Shown: positions 26,120 to 37,600 of the stretch, piece after piece
How the letters are laid out: the number at the start of each line of letters is the position of its first letter
How positions within the stretch are numbered: the first letter of the stretch is position 1
NCBI GenBank assembly: GCA_021613335.1
Contig: JAJTWR010000386.1
Span: forward strand, 62,001 to 126,000
Origin: Whitmania pigra
Lineage: Eukaryota; Annelida; Clitellata; Hirudinida; Haemopidae
Length of the DNA stretch: 64,000 nucleotides
Direction: 5' to 3'
Notes under the pieces: model-generated
Databases searched by the model: none
Seen by the model: the letters and a program-made list of their open reading frames with translations, nothing else
Told to the model about the DNA's origin: nothing
Program-made: the position numbers and the translations under genes

Positions 26120-27514
26120 ATGATTCAAAGAAAGTTTCTAACAGCTTGCAGCGAAAACAAGATAGACATCGTGAGAGAACTTTTAGAGAAAGACAGAGAC
26201 CAAATAAAAATCAATGACCTCGGAAATGGCAACAGGACTCCGTTGCATCGAGCCGTTGTCAATTTAAACATCGATTTAGTGCGACTGCTCGTTCAAAGCG
26301 GTTGCGATATCAACATCAGCAGTATCGCAGTCGTACGAAACGAAGCTTCGAGAAATGATTTTTTCCGCTTTGAGGAACCTCCTCTTGTTACAGCAACCAG
26401 ACTCAACAACTCTCTCATTGCTGAGTACTTGATAGATCAAAAATGTCTGGTCGACAAAAAAAGTATCCTGCTCGATAGCCAAAACTCTAGCGGAAAGGAT
26501 GACAATTTTGAGCCTGGAATAACGGCGTTGCACTATGCTGCTTTTCATTACAATGTTTCGCTCATTCTTAAATTGGCCAACCACGGAGCAAACGTCAACG
26601 CCGTTGATTACGATGGAAATATACCCCTGCACATGGCAGTGGCCTGCAAGAGCGGATCGCAGAGATGTCGCCAACAAGTGGAGACTGTCAGCTTGCTTTG
26701 CAAACTTGGATCGGATCCTTCAGTAAAGAATAGAAGAGCCTGCTCTGCACTTTTGGTTTCGGTTTTGTATGGTTGTTTCCCCAGCGTTGAGGTATACCTC
26801 GGATGTCCAATTGTTCAGGAAAACATGAATTCTTTTGCCTTAGACGGGCATAACTCCCCACTTCATGTTGCTTCTTATAAGGGTCGACATGACATACTGA
26901 ACGCTCTTATAAAGGCCGGGCATAAGTTGGACTCGTTGGACCACAAGCAACTGACTCCACTTCAAATCAATGTGAACAGTCATTCCAATAGTCCGGTGGC
27001 TCTTACTCTTATCTAGCATGGCTGCGATGTTAATTGCTTCAAGAGACCGCCATTTTCTCAGAGTGTTATGACAATCACCATCAAAAACCCAAGATTTGAT
27101 TGCGAAAGCTTAGCATTCATCCTCGTGAAAGTTGGATACGATTTGAATCAAGATACTTGGCTCATTCCAGATGATAAGCTTCCAACCAATTACGGCTGCA
27201 TCTCTAAAGGAAAATATTTTACTCCAGAAAGGCTCCGATCTAGGCCCGTTATTCCTTCGTTTGACGTTCCAAAGGGTAGAATTCAAAAATTGAAAATTTG
27301 GTTGCAGGAACAGCTCCGAGAACCAAGAAGTTTGTCAGATTTGTGCATAGTGACCATTAGACGCTGCATATACAAATCCATTGGGGGAATCAGTATTGAG
27401 AACAGCGTTAAAAAGCTATGTCTACCTCGAAAATTGGAATCATTCATTCTTCTACAAAATTTCGTTGAGCATTCGGAAAGTGATGCGATTACTGTGCATT
27501 TTGAAATGTCTTAG
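26120..27514 (+). pseudogene. Ankyrin-repeat SOCS-box protein (ASB-like) with an in-frame TAG
   Basis: ASB proteins are substrate receptors of Elongin B/C-Cullin5 ubiquitin ligases. The frame starts at ATG 26120 and covers 465 codons without introns, but codon 299 (27014-27016) is TAG. The ankyrin repeats run through the stop in the same frame: ...SPVALTLI-stop-HGCDVN, where an ankyrin consensus would have a residue such as Q (LIQHGCDVN), one base change away. Clear repeats are TPLHRAVVNLNIDLVRLLVQ, TALHYAAF, IPLHMAVA and SPLHVASYKGRHDILNALIK. After the stop comes a C-terminal SOCS box, SLSDLCIVTIRRCI...LCLPRKLESFILL, with the BC-box leucine/cysteine pattern kept. It may be a fresh pseudogene, a null allele, a stop-readthrough gene or a base error. 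The absence of any other lesion argues that the damage is recent. Confidence 0.8.
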
Positions 27515-28004
27515 TAGTAGTTTACTTACACGCATGTATAAAATTAGTAGGAAGTTATCCTACTCAGACTAACCATCGCGTTAGGAAGCCAAATTTATGA
27601 TACCTGAGTTGATCAGATTGGTCCATTCAAAGTGTAATTTTTGAATGTTAAAACTTAAGATTTTTGACGGAATTTTATACAAATGTCTAGATGGTAGTAA
27701 TTTGCAGTTAGCTTGAGAAAAACAAAAATGTTTAATTTACAAGTAGTGTGAATCATTGACTTGAATCATGAAAATAGTTTGAAAAATTAAAATTACATTA
27801 ATTAAAATACAGTTAAATGGATTAAGCACAATTGATTTAAGTCAATCAGAGGATAAGTTACTTATTTCAACATATTACAATTAACCCAATTAATTACAAA
27901 CAATATATTTTTTTATTAAAATTATAAATTCGTTATAGCACAATAATAACGCGAGCACTTTGCCGGGATATATTCTAAAACAAAAACATCACGTGACCAC
28001 TACG
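27515..28004. other. Intergenic: SOCS-box gene to GLYR1
   Basis: Very AT-rich, no coding signal. The right end should hold the GLYR1 promoter, since its ATG is at 28005. Confidence 0.4.
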
Positions 28005-31000
28005 ATGGAGTCGGAATTCAAAATTGGGGACATAGTTTGGTAAATGTTTTTTGAATGAATCGAATCTTTTACAGCTACGCCAACGCAAACATTAATAATG
28101 ATGTGTGCTTGCTAGGGCCAAGATGAAGGGTTTCCCTCCGTGGCCAGGGAAGGTAGGCTTATATTTGGTTTGACATGATGAGTGAAACAAAAGTTTATTG
28201 GGGATTTAAAATTGATCTCGAATGAAGGAATATTATGTAGAGTTGTATTTTACTTATCAGGTCGTTGAGCCAAAACCAGAAGTTAAAAAACCGGCTGACA
28301 AGAAGCCAAAACAATTCATTTTCTTCTTTGGATCTGAGAATTAGTGAGATATTTTAGAGATGATACAATTTTAAATTGCCTTTAAACACTTACGTATTTA
28401 ATGAAATACAGTGCATGGATTTTGGAAGAATTGATCTGGCCTTTCACCAAGTACAAAGATGTGTATAAATCCCCATCGAGGATGTTGCGGGGATTTCAAG
28501 AGGCTGTTGTCACAGCTGAAAAGTGTGATGATAATTCTTCCCTTGCAGATGATGAGGTTTGTTAGGCAGATTTCTGTGTTGCAGTAATATTGATTGTCTG
28601 ATTTTTTACTTCCAGGATCGTTCAACATCTGGAGTGATTGAAAAAATTTTCAAACAGCCAAAGGTTTGCTTTGCATAAATTTTTGTTTTGTGTTGATGCT
28701 TGCATTTTGATCACCCAACACTTACATAAATTTATGAATAAAAGATGATTAATATCGTTGCATGACTTTCAATCATGTTATGGAATATGATAATTTATTA
28801 ATGTATTACAAATGTAAATATATAAAACAACCTTTTTTTGCAGAGAAAATCAGAAACAACAAGAAAGGTGATAAAAATTTGTTTTGGAATAACGCACTGT
28901 CTTTCTAAATATACTGATATTCAAATAATAGTATTATTATTGTTATTTTTTAATTATACTGATAGAGTCTGTTCTTGTTTATTTTCTAGTCGAGTTCAAA
29001 AGTTTCGTCTACCTCATCTGCAACACCTGCCTCTTCAAAAAAGCGACTTTTAGAAAAGGATCCTGCTGAAAGGCACAAGACCAAGAGTGACAAATCTTAC
29101 GATTTCGAGGCCGATGAACTGGCCAGCAAAAGGCGAAACCTGCAACTTGAGAGCAGAGATTACTTCAATACTGTGAGTCAACACAGCCATGTGGTGTCAT
29201 TGCTAGTTGTGCGATTGTGTTGGATTCGCGATGCATTATCGTTTAATTCTTACTATAATAAATGTAATTCTACTCATGAATCACAAGTAGTTTTGTTATG
29301 TAATTGTCATTATCCATACTTCAGAGTGACGGATACATGCCTGACATACTGCCATCCATAGATGAAACACTTTCATCGAGGAACATCATTGCCACACCAA
29401 TGAGAATTGGATTTCTTGGCCTGGGCATGATTGGGTGTGGCATGGTGGACAATTTATTGAGGTCAGGTCACGAGGTCACCGTCTGGAATAGAACTACCTC
29501 AAAGGTCAGCTATTGTTTTATATAATGTTCTGCATTCCAAATGCAATGTGGATGAAGATGCTCATCCTCAGAAAAGTTATTGCAGCAAAAGATTACATTT
29601 GCATCTTGCAATTACTAAGCCAAGTTAAGTTAATTACTAGCTAAGCTAAGCTAGTTAAAACTCATTTTTGTTTATTCAATGCATTATGAGAGCAGTCACT
29701 TTGTTTTTACATTTTTATATTTTTAAATTTATTAAATCGAAACATTTTGATTTAATTTCATTGCAGTGTTACGAGTTCACAAAAGATGGAGCACTGAAAG
29801 GAAGCACCCCTGCAGAAGTTGTCCAACTCTGCGACATCACGTTCTCCTGCGTGTCTGATCCGTCGGCCCTTAAAGATGTAAGTCTCTTTAAGTTTTGTTT
29901 CGTTAGTTGATATTTCTGCTTGCATTACTGTGTTTTGAATACTGGTGACTGGATGTATGGTGCTATGTTGTTTAATTTTTCTATAAATGCTTTTTGAGAA
30001 AAAGAAATTGACAAATTGATACTATTTCTTTTGAAGTAAATTGGGTTTTATTAATGCTGCAGGCATTATCATCTCGATTGCTGTTTGTTATGTTGTAACA
30101 TTATTTATGTATAAATTGATATGAAATAATGGTGTTATTTGAAACTTAATCTTGTTATGTTTTTTTCATGTTTTATTACACTTCAACAGCTCGTCTTTGG
30201 TCATTGTGGAGTCCTTCAGGGCATCAGTTCAGGAAAAGGTTACGTTGACATGTCGACGGTGGATATAGAAACTATAACAGACGTGCAGGAGGTTTGTCAG
30301 CTGAGAAGTTTGAAGATTATTTTTGTATTCTAACTCAGCAATAATTTACTTGAATTATTTAGAATTTTAAGCTTTTAAAAGCTTTTTTAACATTTCTTTT
30401 ACCTAATATTTATATTTTTATCATAACATTTGAATCGATGTTCTTTTTGATGATTGCTTGTACATATATTATTGAAACTTATACTAGTTAATAAAAGTAA
30501 TTCTAATAATTCTTGAAGTCGATAATTCTACAATTATTCAGCTGAACCTTATTTTCGTTCTTAAATGGTTACTTTGCAGGCCATCGAAAGTAAAGGTGGC
30601 AGGTTTCTTGAAGCTCCTGTTCTTGGCAATCGACTTTTGGCAAAGAGCGGCCAATTGATCGTTCTTGCTGCTGGTGATAAGGGCCTTTATGAAGATTGCT
30701 ATTCATGCTTCCAAGCTATCAGCAAACACAAGTTCCATCTTGGTAATAATTATGTTATTGATGTTTCTATGAATTGTAACTTCTTACATTGTTCCAATTG
30801 AAATAACTTGATTTAATTTTAATCCAACAGGCGAGGTTGGATCTGCAACGAAGATGAAACTCGTGCTGACCGTGATGCTTGGAGCTTCACTGGCAGGCCT
30901 TGCTGAGTGTCTTGCTTTGTCTATGAAACTTGGCCTTGACACCACAGAAGTCATGAAGGTCATAGGACATTCTGCCATCAGCTCTTCCTTTCTTCAAGAA

Positions 31001-31362
31001 AAGGGATTAGGTTATCATCTCCTTTTATGCTTTATAATTGTGATTTACATGTGGCATTTAGGTACTCGATGATATTTTAGATATGATCAGGAATAAAATT
31101 GCCGAGCCAAGTTGCAAACTTCAGGTTATGCAGAAAGACCTGAGACTGGCTATTAACATGTCGGATAACGTTGATCAACCTCTGCATGTCAGTTCTGCTG
31201 TAAACGAGGTTTGCATGATTTTAAAGGCTTTGAATTAGAAAAGAGTTACTATCAGACATATGAACTCAACATTTTATCCTTTATCAGCTTTTCAAGAAAG
31301 CCAAAGCCAAAGGATATGGAGATGATGACATTGCTTCCTTATACAGAGCAGCTGACCTTTAA
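28005..31362 (+). CDS. GLYR1: GLYR1 / N-PAC nucleosome-destabilising factor (PWWP + beta-HAD dehydrogenase)
   Basis: Chromatin protein that binds methylated H3K36 nucleosomes, assists transcription through nucleosomes and, in mammals, partners LSD2/KDM1B. Exons: 28005-28039, 28116-28152, 28261-28343, 28412-28556, 28616-28663, 28844-28867, 28990-29172, 29325-29504, 29767-29877, 30190-30291, 30580-30742, 30831-31010, 31081-31208, 31288-31362; all phases agree. The N-terminal PWWP domain reads [19 protein letters not shown] basic linker follows. The C-terminal half is a 3-hydroxyisobutyrate-type dehydrogenase with the Rossmann motif [13 protein letters not shown] and the family segment [17 protein letters not shown]. 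The helix that carries the catalytic lysine reads ATKMKLVLT. In vertebrate GLYR1 the equivalent reads AAKMMLIVN, so the lysine position is a methionine there, whereas this protein keeps Lys but has Thr for Asn. The AT-rich 70-nt intron before 31081 is weakly defined. Confidence 0.93.
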
Positions 31363-31981
31363 CTATGATTATCATGAATTGACTTTTTTAAATAAGCTGA
31401 TTTTATCTCAATATCTCAAACATAGTTTCTATTTTGCGAACCTCATGACTGCGTGTTGTCTGTATGTGATCAATAATTTTTTACTTATGACTGAGAAAGC
31501 TGGCTGATTAGTGACTAGTGGGATTTGATACTAAGAGATAGTGTGAAGTGAATCCAACATGTTATTAAAACTTGACTTTGCGTGACATTTCGTTTAACGA
31601 ATTTGCTGGGCGTGTCCGGCCAAAAATCTGACTAGTACGTCTGTAGCATTGAGCAGCGTTTGAGCTGGGCGTTTGCTGAGTGCGTGTGGGCATTGTACGT
31701 AATTTTTGTGATTTTTTTAGTCATTAAGCGTTTAATTTAGCCATAAAAAAACGATTATAGAGTCAAAAATGGTTTAGTGGTTCGCAAGTCAACGGTTTTG
31801 ACGTGTGTAAAGTGAGCGGTATCGTTATGGGAGCTGCACGTGCGTTTCGTATCTTTTCAGTCACGACTGAAGAAATAAACAAACATCTAAGAATTATTTC
31901 ATTGGCGAGTATTCCAGCATCGATGGCTTTGCATTTATATAGCTGATAAGGGCTTTACCAGCGACTCAGTTACCTGTTCAT

Positions 31982-34287
31982 ATGTCTTACAAGGATATCG
32001 TGCCTTATACCTCAGTATTTATAGGTGGGTTTTATTCGTATTAATGTACTCATTGGTAAGAATAAATTTTTAATTTAACACGTTGGTAATATAAGATGTA
32101 CGAAATTCACCTCGACTTACAATTTCAGATGCTTCATTAAGAGATTTTTTGAAATCTTCCTATTGGTGCATAAGCTCACCAAAAGCTCGCAATGAACAAA
32201 TTGAAGAAATAGAGCAAATTTTTCAAAATCATTCAAACTTGAATTCGATTTTACCATGTCTATCAGTTCGGAGTGGTCTGGACCTATTTCTTTCAGTACA
32301 CTCATTTCTTCCTGGCTCAGAGATTATAATGTCTGCGATAAACATTCCTAGCATGGTAGAAGTTATCCATTCCCATGGTCTAGAGGTGAAAGCCCTCGAT
32401 GTAAACATTGAGACAATGACGCCTAAATTAGAACTGCTAGAATCCCTCATTACATCGAAAACAAGATTTTTGTTACTTGCGAACATTTACGGTAGGGGTT
32501 TTGATGTAGGACCATTCTTTGAAGTTGCAAAGAGACATAATCTTCTTCTGATAGAGGATTGGGCTGAAGGATTTTCAGGTTTTGATTATTTGGGACATCC
32601 AGAATCCGATTTGAGTCTTTTTAGTTTTGGGCCAATAAAATATTATACAGCCTATGGAGGTGCTATTGCTAAAGTAAAAGACATAAATGTATATCACAGG
32701 ATGAAAAACTTACATGAAAGCTATCCCATGCAATCCCATTCTGATTACATGAAAAAGGTACAACTTTGTTTAAGGATAATTAAAAGGCATTTTATTTCAC
32801 AAGATTCACTTTTTGTCAACATAGTGTGAATAATGGATTTTTTTCATTGTATAGGATTTCAAAAATTGATGAGCCTTTGCTCACATTTCAGGTTATGAAA
32901 CTTTCTCTTGGGTACATGCTGCTGAATTGTCCTAGGTTAATAAAGCCTACAATATTTACCTTGAGAAAGCTTGGCATTGACTACAAAGAAAAGGTCATTG
33001 GGCTCCTAAGGGGATTTCCAAAAGAAATGATGAAGAGAATCAGACAGAGGCCATGCAGTGCTCTTCTTGGAACTATGAAAATGAGGATGGCAGATTTTAG
33101 TCAAGAGAATTACCTAATGTCGAATGTCAAGGCCGAATATGCCCTCGCTAAGCTACCATCGGGTGCGACCATGGTTGGGATGAATGCTCAAACGAGGAAC
33201 CATTGGCTCTTTCCAGTGCTAGTGGTGGGTTTGTTGATGAAGTGGAGTTTTTCTAGAAGTAGTAGATATTAATTTTTTTAAAAGTGATTTTAGGTGACAG
33301 CTTTTTTAGTTTATCAACTGAGTCTGCAATGACTACATTACTATGTTTTATCTAAGAGCCTAAGAACCATATCTGATATTTCAGATAATAACAACGTTTG
33401 CAAGGCATTGCACTAAATTGAATTTGAGTCCTATTTCAAAGCCTAGGTTGTTAACAACAGTGATGATGATGGTGATATATTTCATTATTATTATTGATAA
33501 TATTAATTATTTATTGTTACTTCTGGCTGATGACCTTTCGAATTAAATGGCACCTTTTAAAAGCCACTGCCCTTTGTTAATGGTATAGGAGATATGGGGT
33601 TTGATAGGAGATTGATGCGTGTCAATCATTTATTTCTGCTATTTTTAGGTTTGTTTGTTCTCTTGTCCTGCGGCAAAAATTGGTTTGCTCAAATTATGTT
33701 GGGCTGAAACGGGGACATATTTGCAAACATCACAACAAAATGAAATGTACTAAAAAATGAATGTTCTGCTCATTCTGTATTTATCAAATTACTCGTTTTG
33801 GCAGAAAAATCCAGAGGAGGTCATAGAAGCTTTGAACAAGCTGGGAGTGGATGCTTACTGTGGTGCAACACAGTTGAATGTGGTGAAGTCAGATAGGCCA
33901 TCGAGAAACTTGGAGAATGATTCACAATGCTCAAAACCACTTAAAAACCGTGATGACATTCAATATAACTGCTCAAGAGTAGACTCCTCAGTGTTTCTTG
34001 ATAAGAAATCTTCAATAGCTGTTAGAAGTGCCTCCTGTTTGGAAGGAGATGAATCTCTTATGAAGTTCACTGTTCAAGCAAAATCTGAAGCTGAATATCT
34101 CATGGAGCATGTCATCTACCTGCCCATCAATAAAACAGTGCCATTTGAAGAGATAGACAAAATATGTCTGGCCCTTTCTCAGGCCCTCTGCATTAATTGC
34201 CCAGAAAGATGTATGGAAGCAGCTGATAACCACGAGTTTAAGAGATCCTCGAGTTCAGGAAAGCATGCGATAAAATCAAAACTGTGA
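31982..34287 (+). CDS. DegT/DnrJ/EryC1/StrS-type PLP aminotransferase
   Basis: A type-I-fold PLP enzyme of the sugar aminotransferase family that is mostly bacterial, where it aminates nucleotide-linked keto-sugars. Exons 31982-32024, 32129-32757, 32892-33224, 33805-34287 join in frame to 495 aa. The PLP-ring aspartate lies in LLIEDWAEGFSG. The Schiff-base lysine is present in SFGPIKYYTAYGG, equivalent to the family's SFxxxKxxxxGEGG, although the usual GEGG is AYGG. The fold's early motif is S-V-R-S-G-L-D-L-F-L-S, in place of the usual xxG-T-xAL. Residues from about 385 on include a Ser/Asn-rich insert before a final helix (TVPFEEIDKICLALSQAL) that resembles the family's C-terminal element. 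The amino-acceptor substrate cannot be predicted. The introns show that it is a resident gene and not bacterial contamination. Confidence 0.82.
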
Positions 34288-34683
34288 TCTTTTACGCAGT
34301 GTCTGTCTACATTATTTAATTGAATTCAATGTAAGGTACCACAATGTGATTCATGGAGTTTGTATTGTGAAGCTGCCCCTCTGATTTTATCATTATTTAC
34401 AGAAATCTAATTCTATGGGTCATTCCAAGTCAAATCGACACAATATCCGACATTACTTTCTTGGATTTTGTTGAAATTTGGCAAATTTGTTAACCTAGAT
34501 GACTAAATTAAAAATTATAATTTTTAGATTTTGTGGTCGATCTCTGTCCGAAGTATAGGACCCTAGCAAAAAACGTATTTGTTTAAAATCAGTTTTTATT
34601 TGCTTAATGCGTCTAAAATTTAATCAGTTGTAATCGAAGCACTAGTGAGGTTCCTGATTGGATCGTCACGGTTGCGAGGAGGC
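34288..34683. other. Gap between convergent genes; possible dispersed repeat
   Basis: The aminotransferase (+) and the first USP gene (-) converge here, so this holds both 3' untranslated regions. The segment from about 34418, beginning gggtcattccaagtcaaat, looks like the conserved core of a dispersed repeat seen in many invertebrate genomes, but only one copy is in the window. Confidence 0.35.
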
Positions 34684-37600
34684 TCAGGTCGGAACGATGA
34701 CGTAAGGTATCTTCGAATGCCTGCTGACATATTCGCTGACACTTCCCAGGAAGAGACGCTTGATAGCACCTGTCCCTCTCGTCCCCATGACGATCAACCG
34801 CGCTTTTTCCTGCTCCGCCATCTTGCATATTCCCTCGCCTGGATTGCTGTTGGTCTCCACGCAGATCTTATAAGTCAACTAAACGGAAAGAATGATATAA
34901 CCTTACGGTTAAACAAGTCCAATTTGACGTTAAAGTTTTTCAAGCAATTGGCTTTACCTTCTTTTCTCTGCAGATGCTTTCGTAATCCTCCTCCAACTTG
35001 CTAGTGGCGGAATTAGCCTCGTCAAGAATTTCCTTCCATTTTTCCACTGGGGGCGCCAAACCTTCTGATGAGTAAAATGGTGCTTGGCAATAAATAAATA
35101 AATAAATGATAGCTTATTACAAACGTCTAAAATAAGGCGAATATTTTACAGACGCTGAAGAGGTAAGCTTGGCGTGGCCATTGATGCAAGTTCAGCGTGA
35201 CACGCTTAAACATTAAGGCTTTTCATTACCTAGCGAGAATTTCAGTCATTCATTCATTACGCATACAAAATTTCGGACATCCGACTTAAGAAACTTCAAA
35301 GATTCTGTCGTAAATCAATATTGTTGGATTACAAATTGTTCGAGACTCGTACCTTGTGTCGACATTCCGTATTTTGTACGTTTTATATGAAAAATTAAAG
35401 ACATTATTTACAAGAAAACTATGTAAAAAAGAATGTAAATCGAGCGTGGTTAGGCATGCATTGCTCGGGTATCAGAATGGGAGGTTAGTTTTTGGTCAAA
35501 TCGAACAGCCTTTTCATGTCTAGAAATATAAATGGTATATGACAGTATATCGAATGGCTAAATGTGCTGCTGTGACAAAATCGAAAGGGTGAATGCGAGC
35601 TTTTTTTTTAAATAACTCAGTTCCTAGATTTTGCTGATGTTAATGCTCAGTGGCGATTTAAAAAAGGTTTATAATATGGCTTTATTAAAAAAGTTATAAA
35701 TTTATAAATTAAAATCCGAGCCAGCTTCATTGATTGTATATTGGAGTGAGGTATGATTCAAAGCTATTTTTGAGGAAGTAGTAATGCTGTTGTAATCAAC
35801 TCACCAATTCTAGAGAAACATTGGTTAAATTTGTTTGATACATCCTGAGATGACAGTAATTTACCATTATCATAAAAAAACATAAAAAAACAAAAAAATA
35901 TCCTTCGATGGATTTTTATACATTTTTGTTTATTGTAGTGTGTCTTTTTGGCTTGAAATTTAATTTTCCCAAAGATATTTCTATATTTGACATAAGCTTC
36001 CTTATTTTGTTCAGAACGACATTGAATAAAATATCTATAAAGTTTTTTTTGACGAGATATAACAGGTGCAGAAGACATCCACGGTTGCTTAGATTTTTTG
36101 AGGTTCCAAGTTGAGACACTAAAGGAAAGGATTTATTATATATCAGGAAATGAGTACAGGAACTAAGCCATGTAAACTGTCAAACTGCGGCTAGCTCACT
36201 AAAATGCTTTTAAGTCGAGATTTCATAAGAATCTTCAGCTACCAAGTAGACCTAGCATGCATCCTGCCTCAGCTGATTTTAAAATTAAAAAAATAATTTA
36301 AAATATTAATTATATAATATAAATATTAAGGATCTTCCGTTACGGCCCTCTAGATAATAAAGCAGCTATTTTTATCAATTCCCTGTGTAACTGAATCTCA
36401 ACATAAATATGATTTAAGTTCACTAACAGGCAATTCTACAAATCATTACTTGAGGAATGGACTGTGAAGCAGCACTTAAACTAGCTATTAAAGCAGATGA
36501 TCCAATTCAAAATTTGGTACAGACTTTTGGAAACGCCTCCTTAGAGAAATGGCTTGAAATTGGATTTGGTGATACACTTGGTAAATGTTTAGCTGAGGAA
36601 TCAAAATCGAAACATTCATTGGCTCCCAAATATTTAAGTATTATTAATGCAATTATTCCGCCTGTTCCAAATTTCATGGACCACGAGTGCGGTACAACAA
36701 CGCTTAAGGGTTGCTTAAAACATAGAGATCTGAATCAAATAGCTAGCTTAATAACACAAATTATAAGACCCGTCACGCTTACGACTCGAAAATATTCGAG
36801 CCACTTACTAGATGAGGTCTTACTAAAAACCGTTTACTATGCCAGTGAGAACGATATAAATGATGAAGACATATCAGTACAACTGTTATGTTTTCCAGAA
36901 AATGACTTATCGCCATGCTGCGATGAATTAAGTCACAATGCCATGGCATTAATTACCATATTAGTCAGGAAGATGCCGGATGTCTGGATTCAGAAATTCT
37001 TGAATCGTGAAATCTTTCTCAAAATGAGAATGATAGTAATGCTAAGCGAAGAGAAAATGTGTCATTACGTAAATAGTTTACGAAAATTATATTACGAATT
37101 GAACCTCGAAGAGAAATTTGAGATAAAAGTTCCAACATGTAAAGCGTTAATCGAAACTAGTCATATGTTTCGAGAAGATTGTCTTGTCAAGGCTTTGATA
37201 CGCGTGTCGCAGATAATCAGTGATAACGAAATTTGCGGCAAACAATTTCTTCATAGCGGCCTTTTGCATAAATTTCACACTCTTTTGTGCAAACCTTCTG
37301 AAATCGGCGATCAGACATTTGTTATTAAATCATTTTTAACTGTCTTTCTAAACTTTGAGACAGTCACAGAATGCCACTATGTATGGAAAAATAATCTCTT
37401 CGAGAAACTGGTTTGGCTGATTAATGATACCCTAGATTTATTTTTGTCTTCGAACGATGAGAGGGATATGTACAGGGAAGTTCATAAGGATTCTCCATTT
37501 AGTACCATAGAACGTTTGGAAAGTGAGGGTATCCTAGCACTTCAACTACTGGAATCCCTGTATGTCCTGAATAGCAGCTGGCATCAGTGGTTTGACATTG

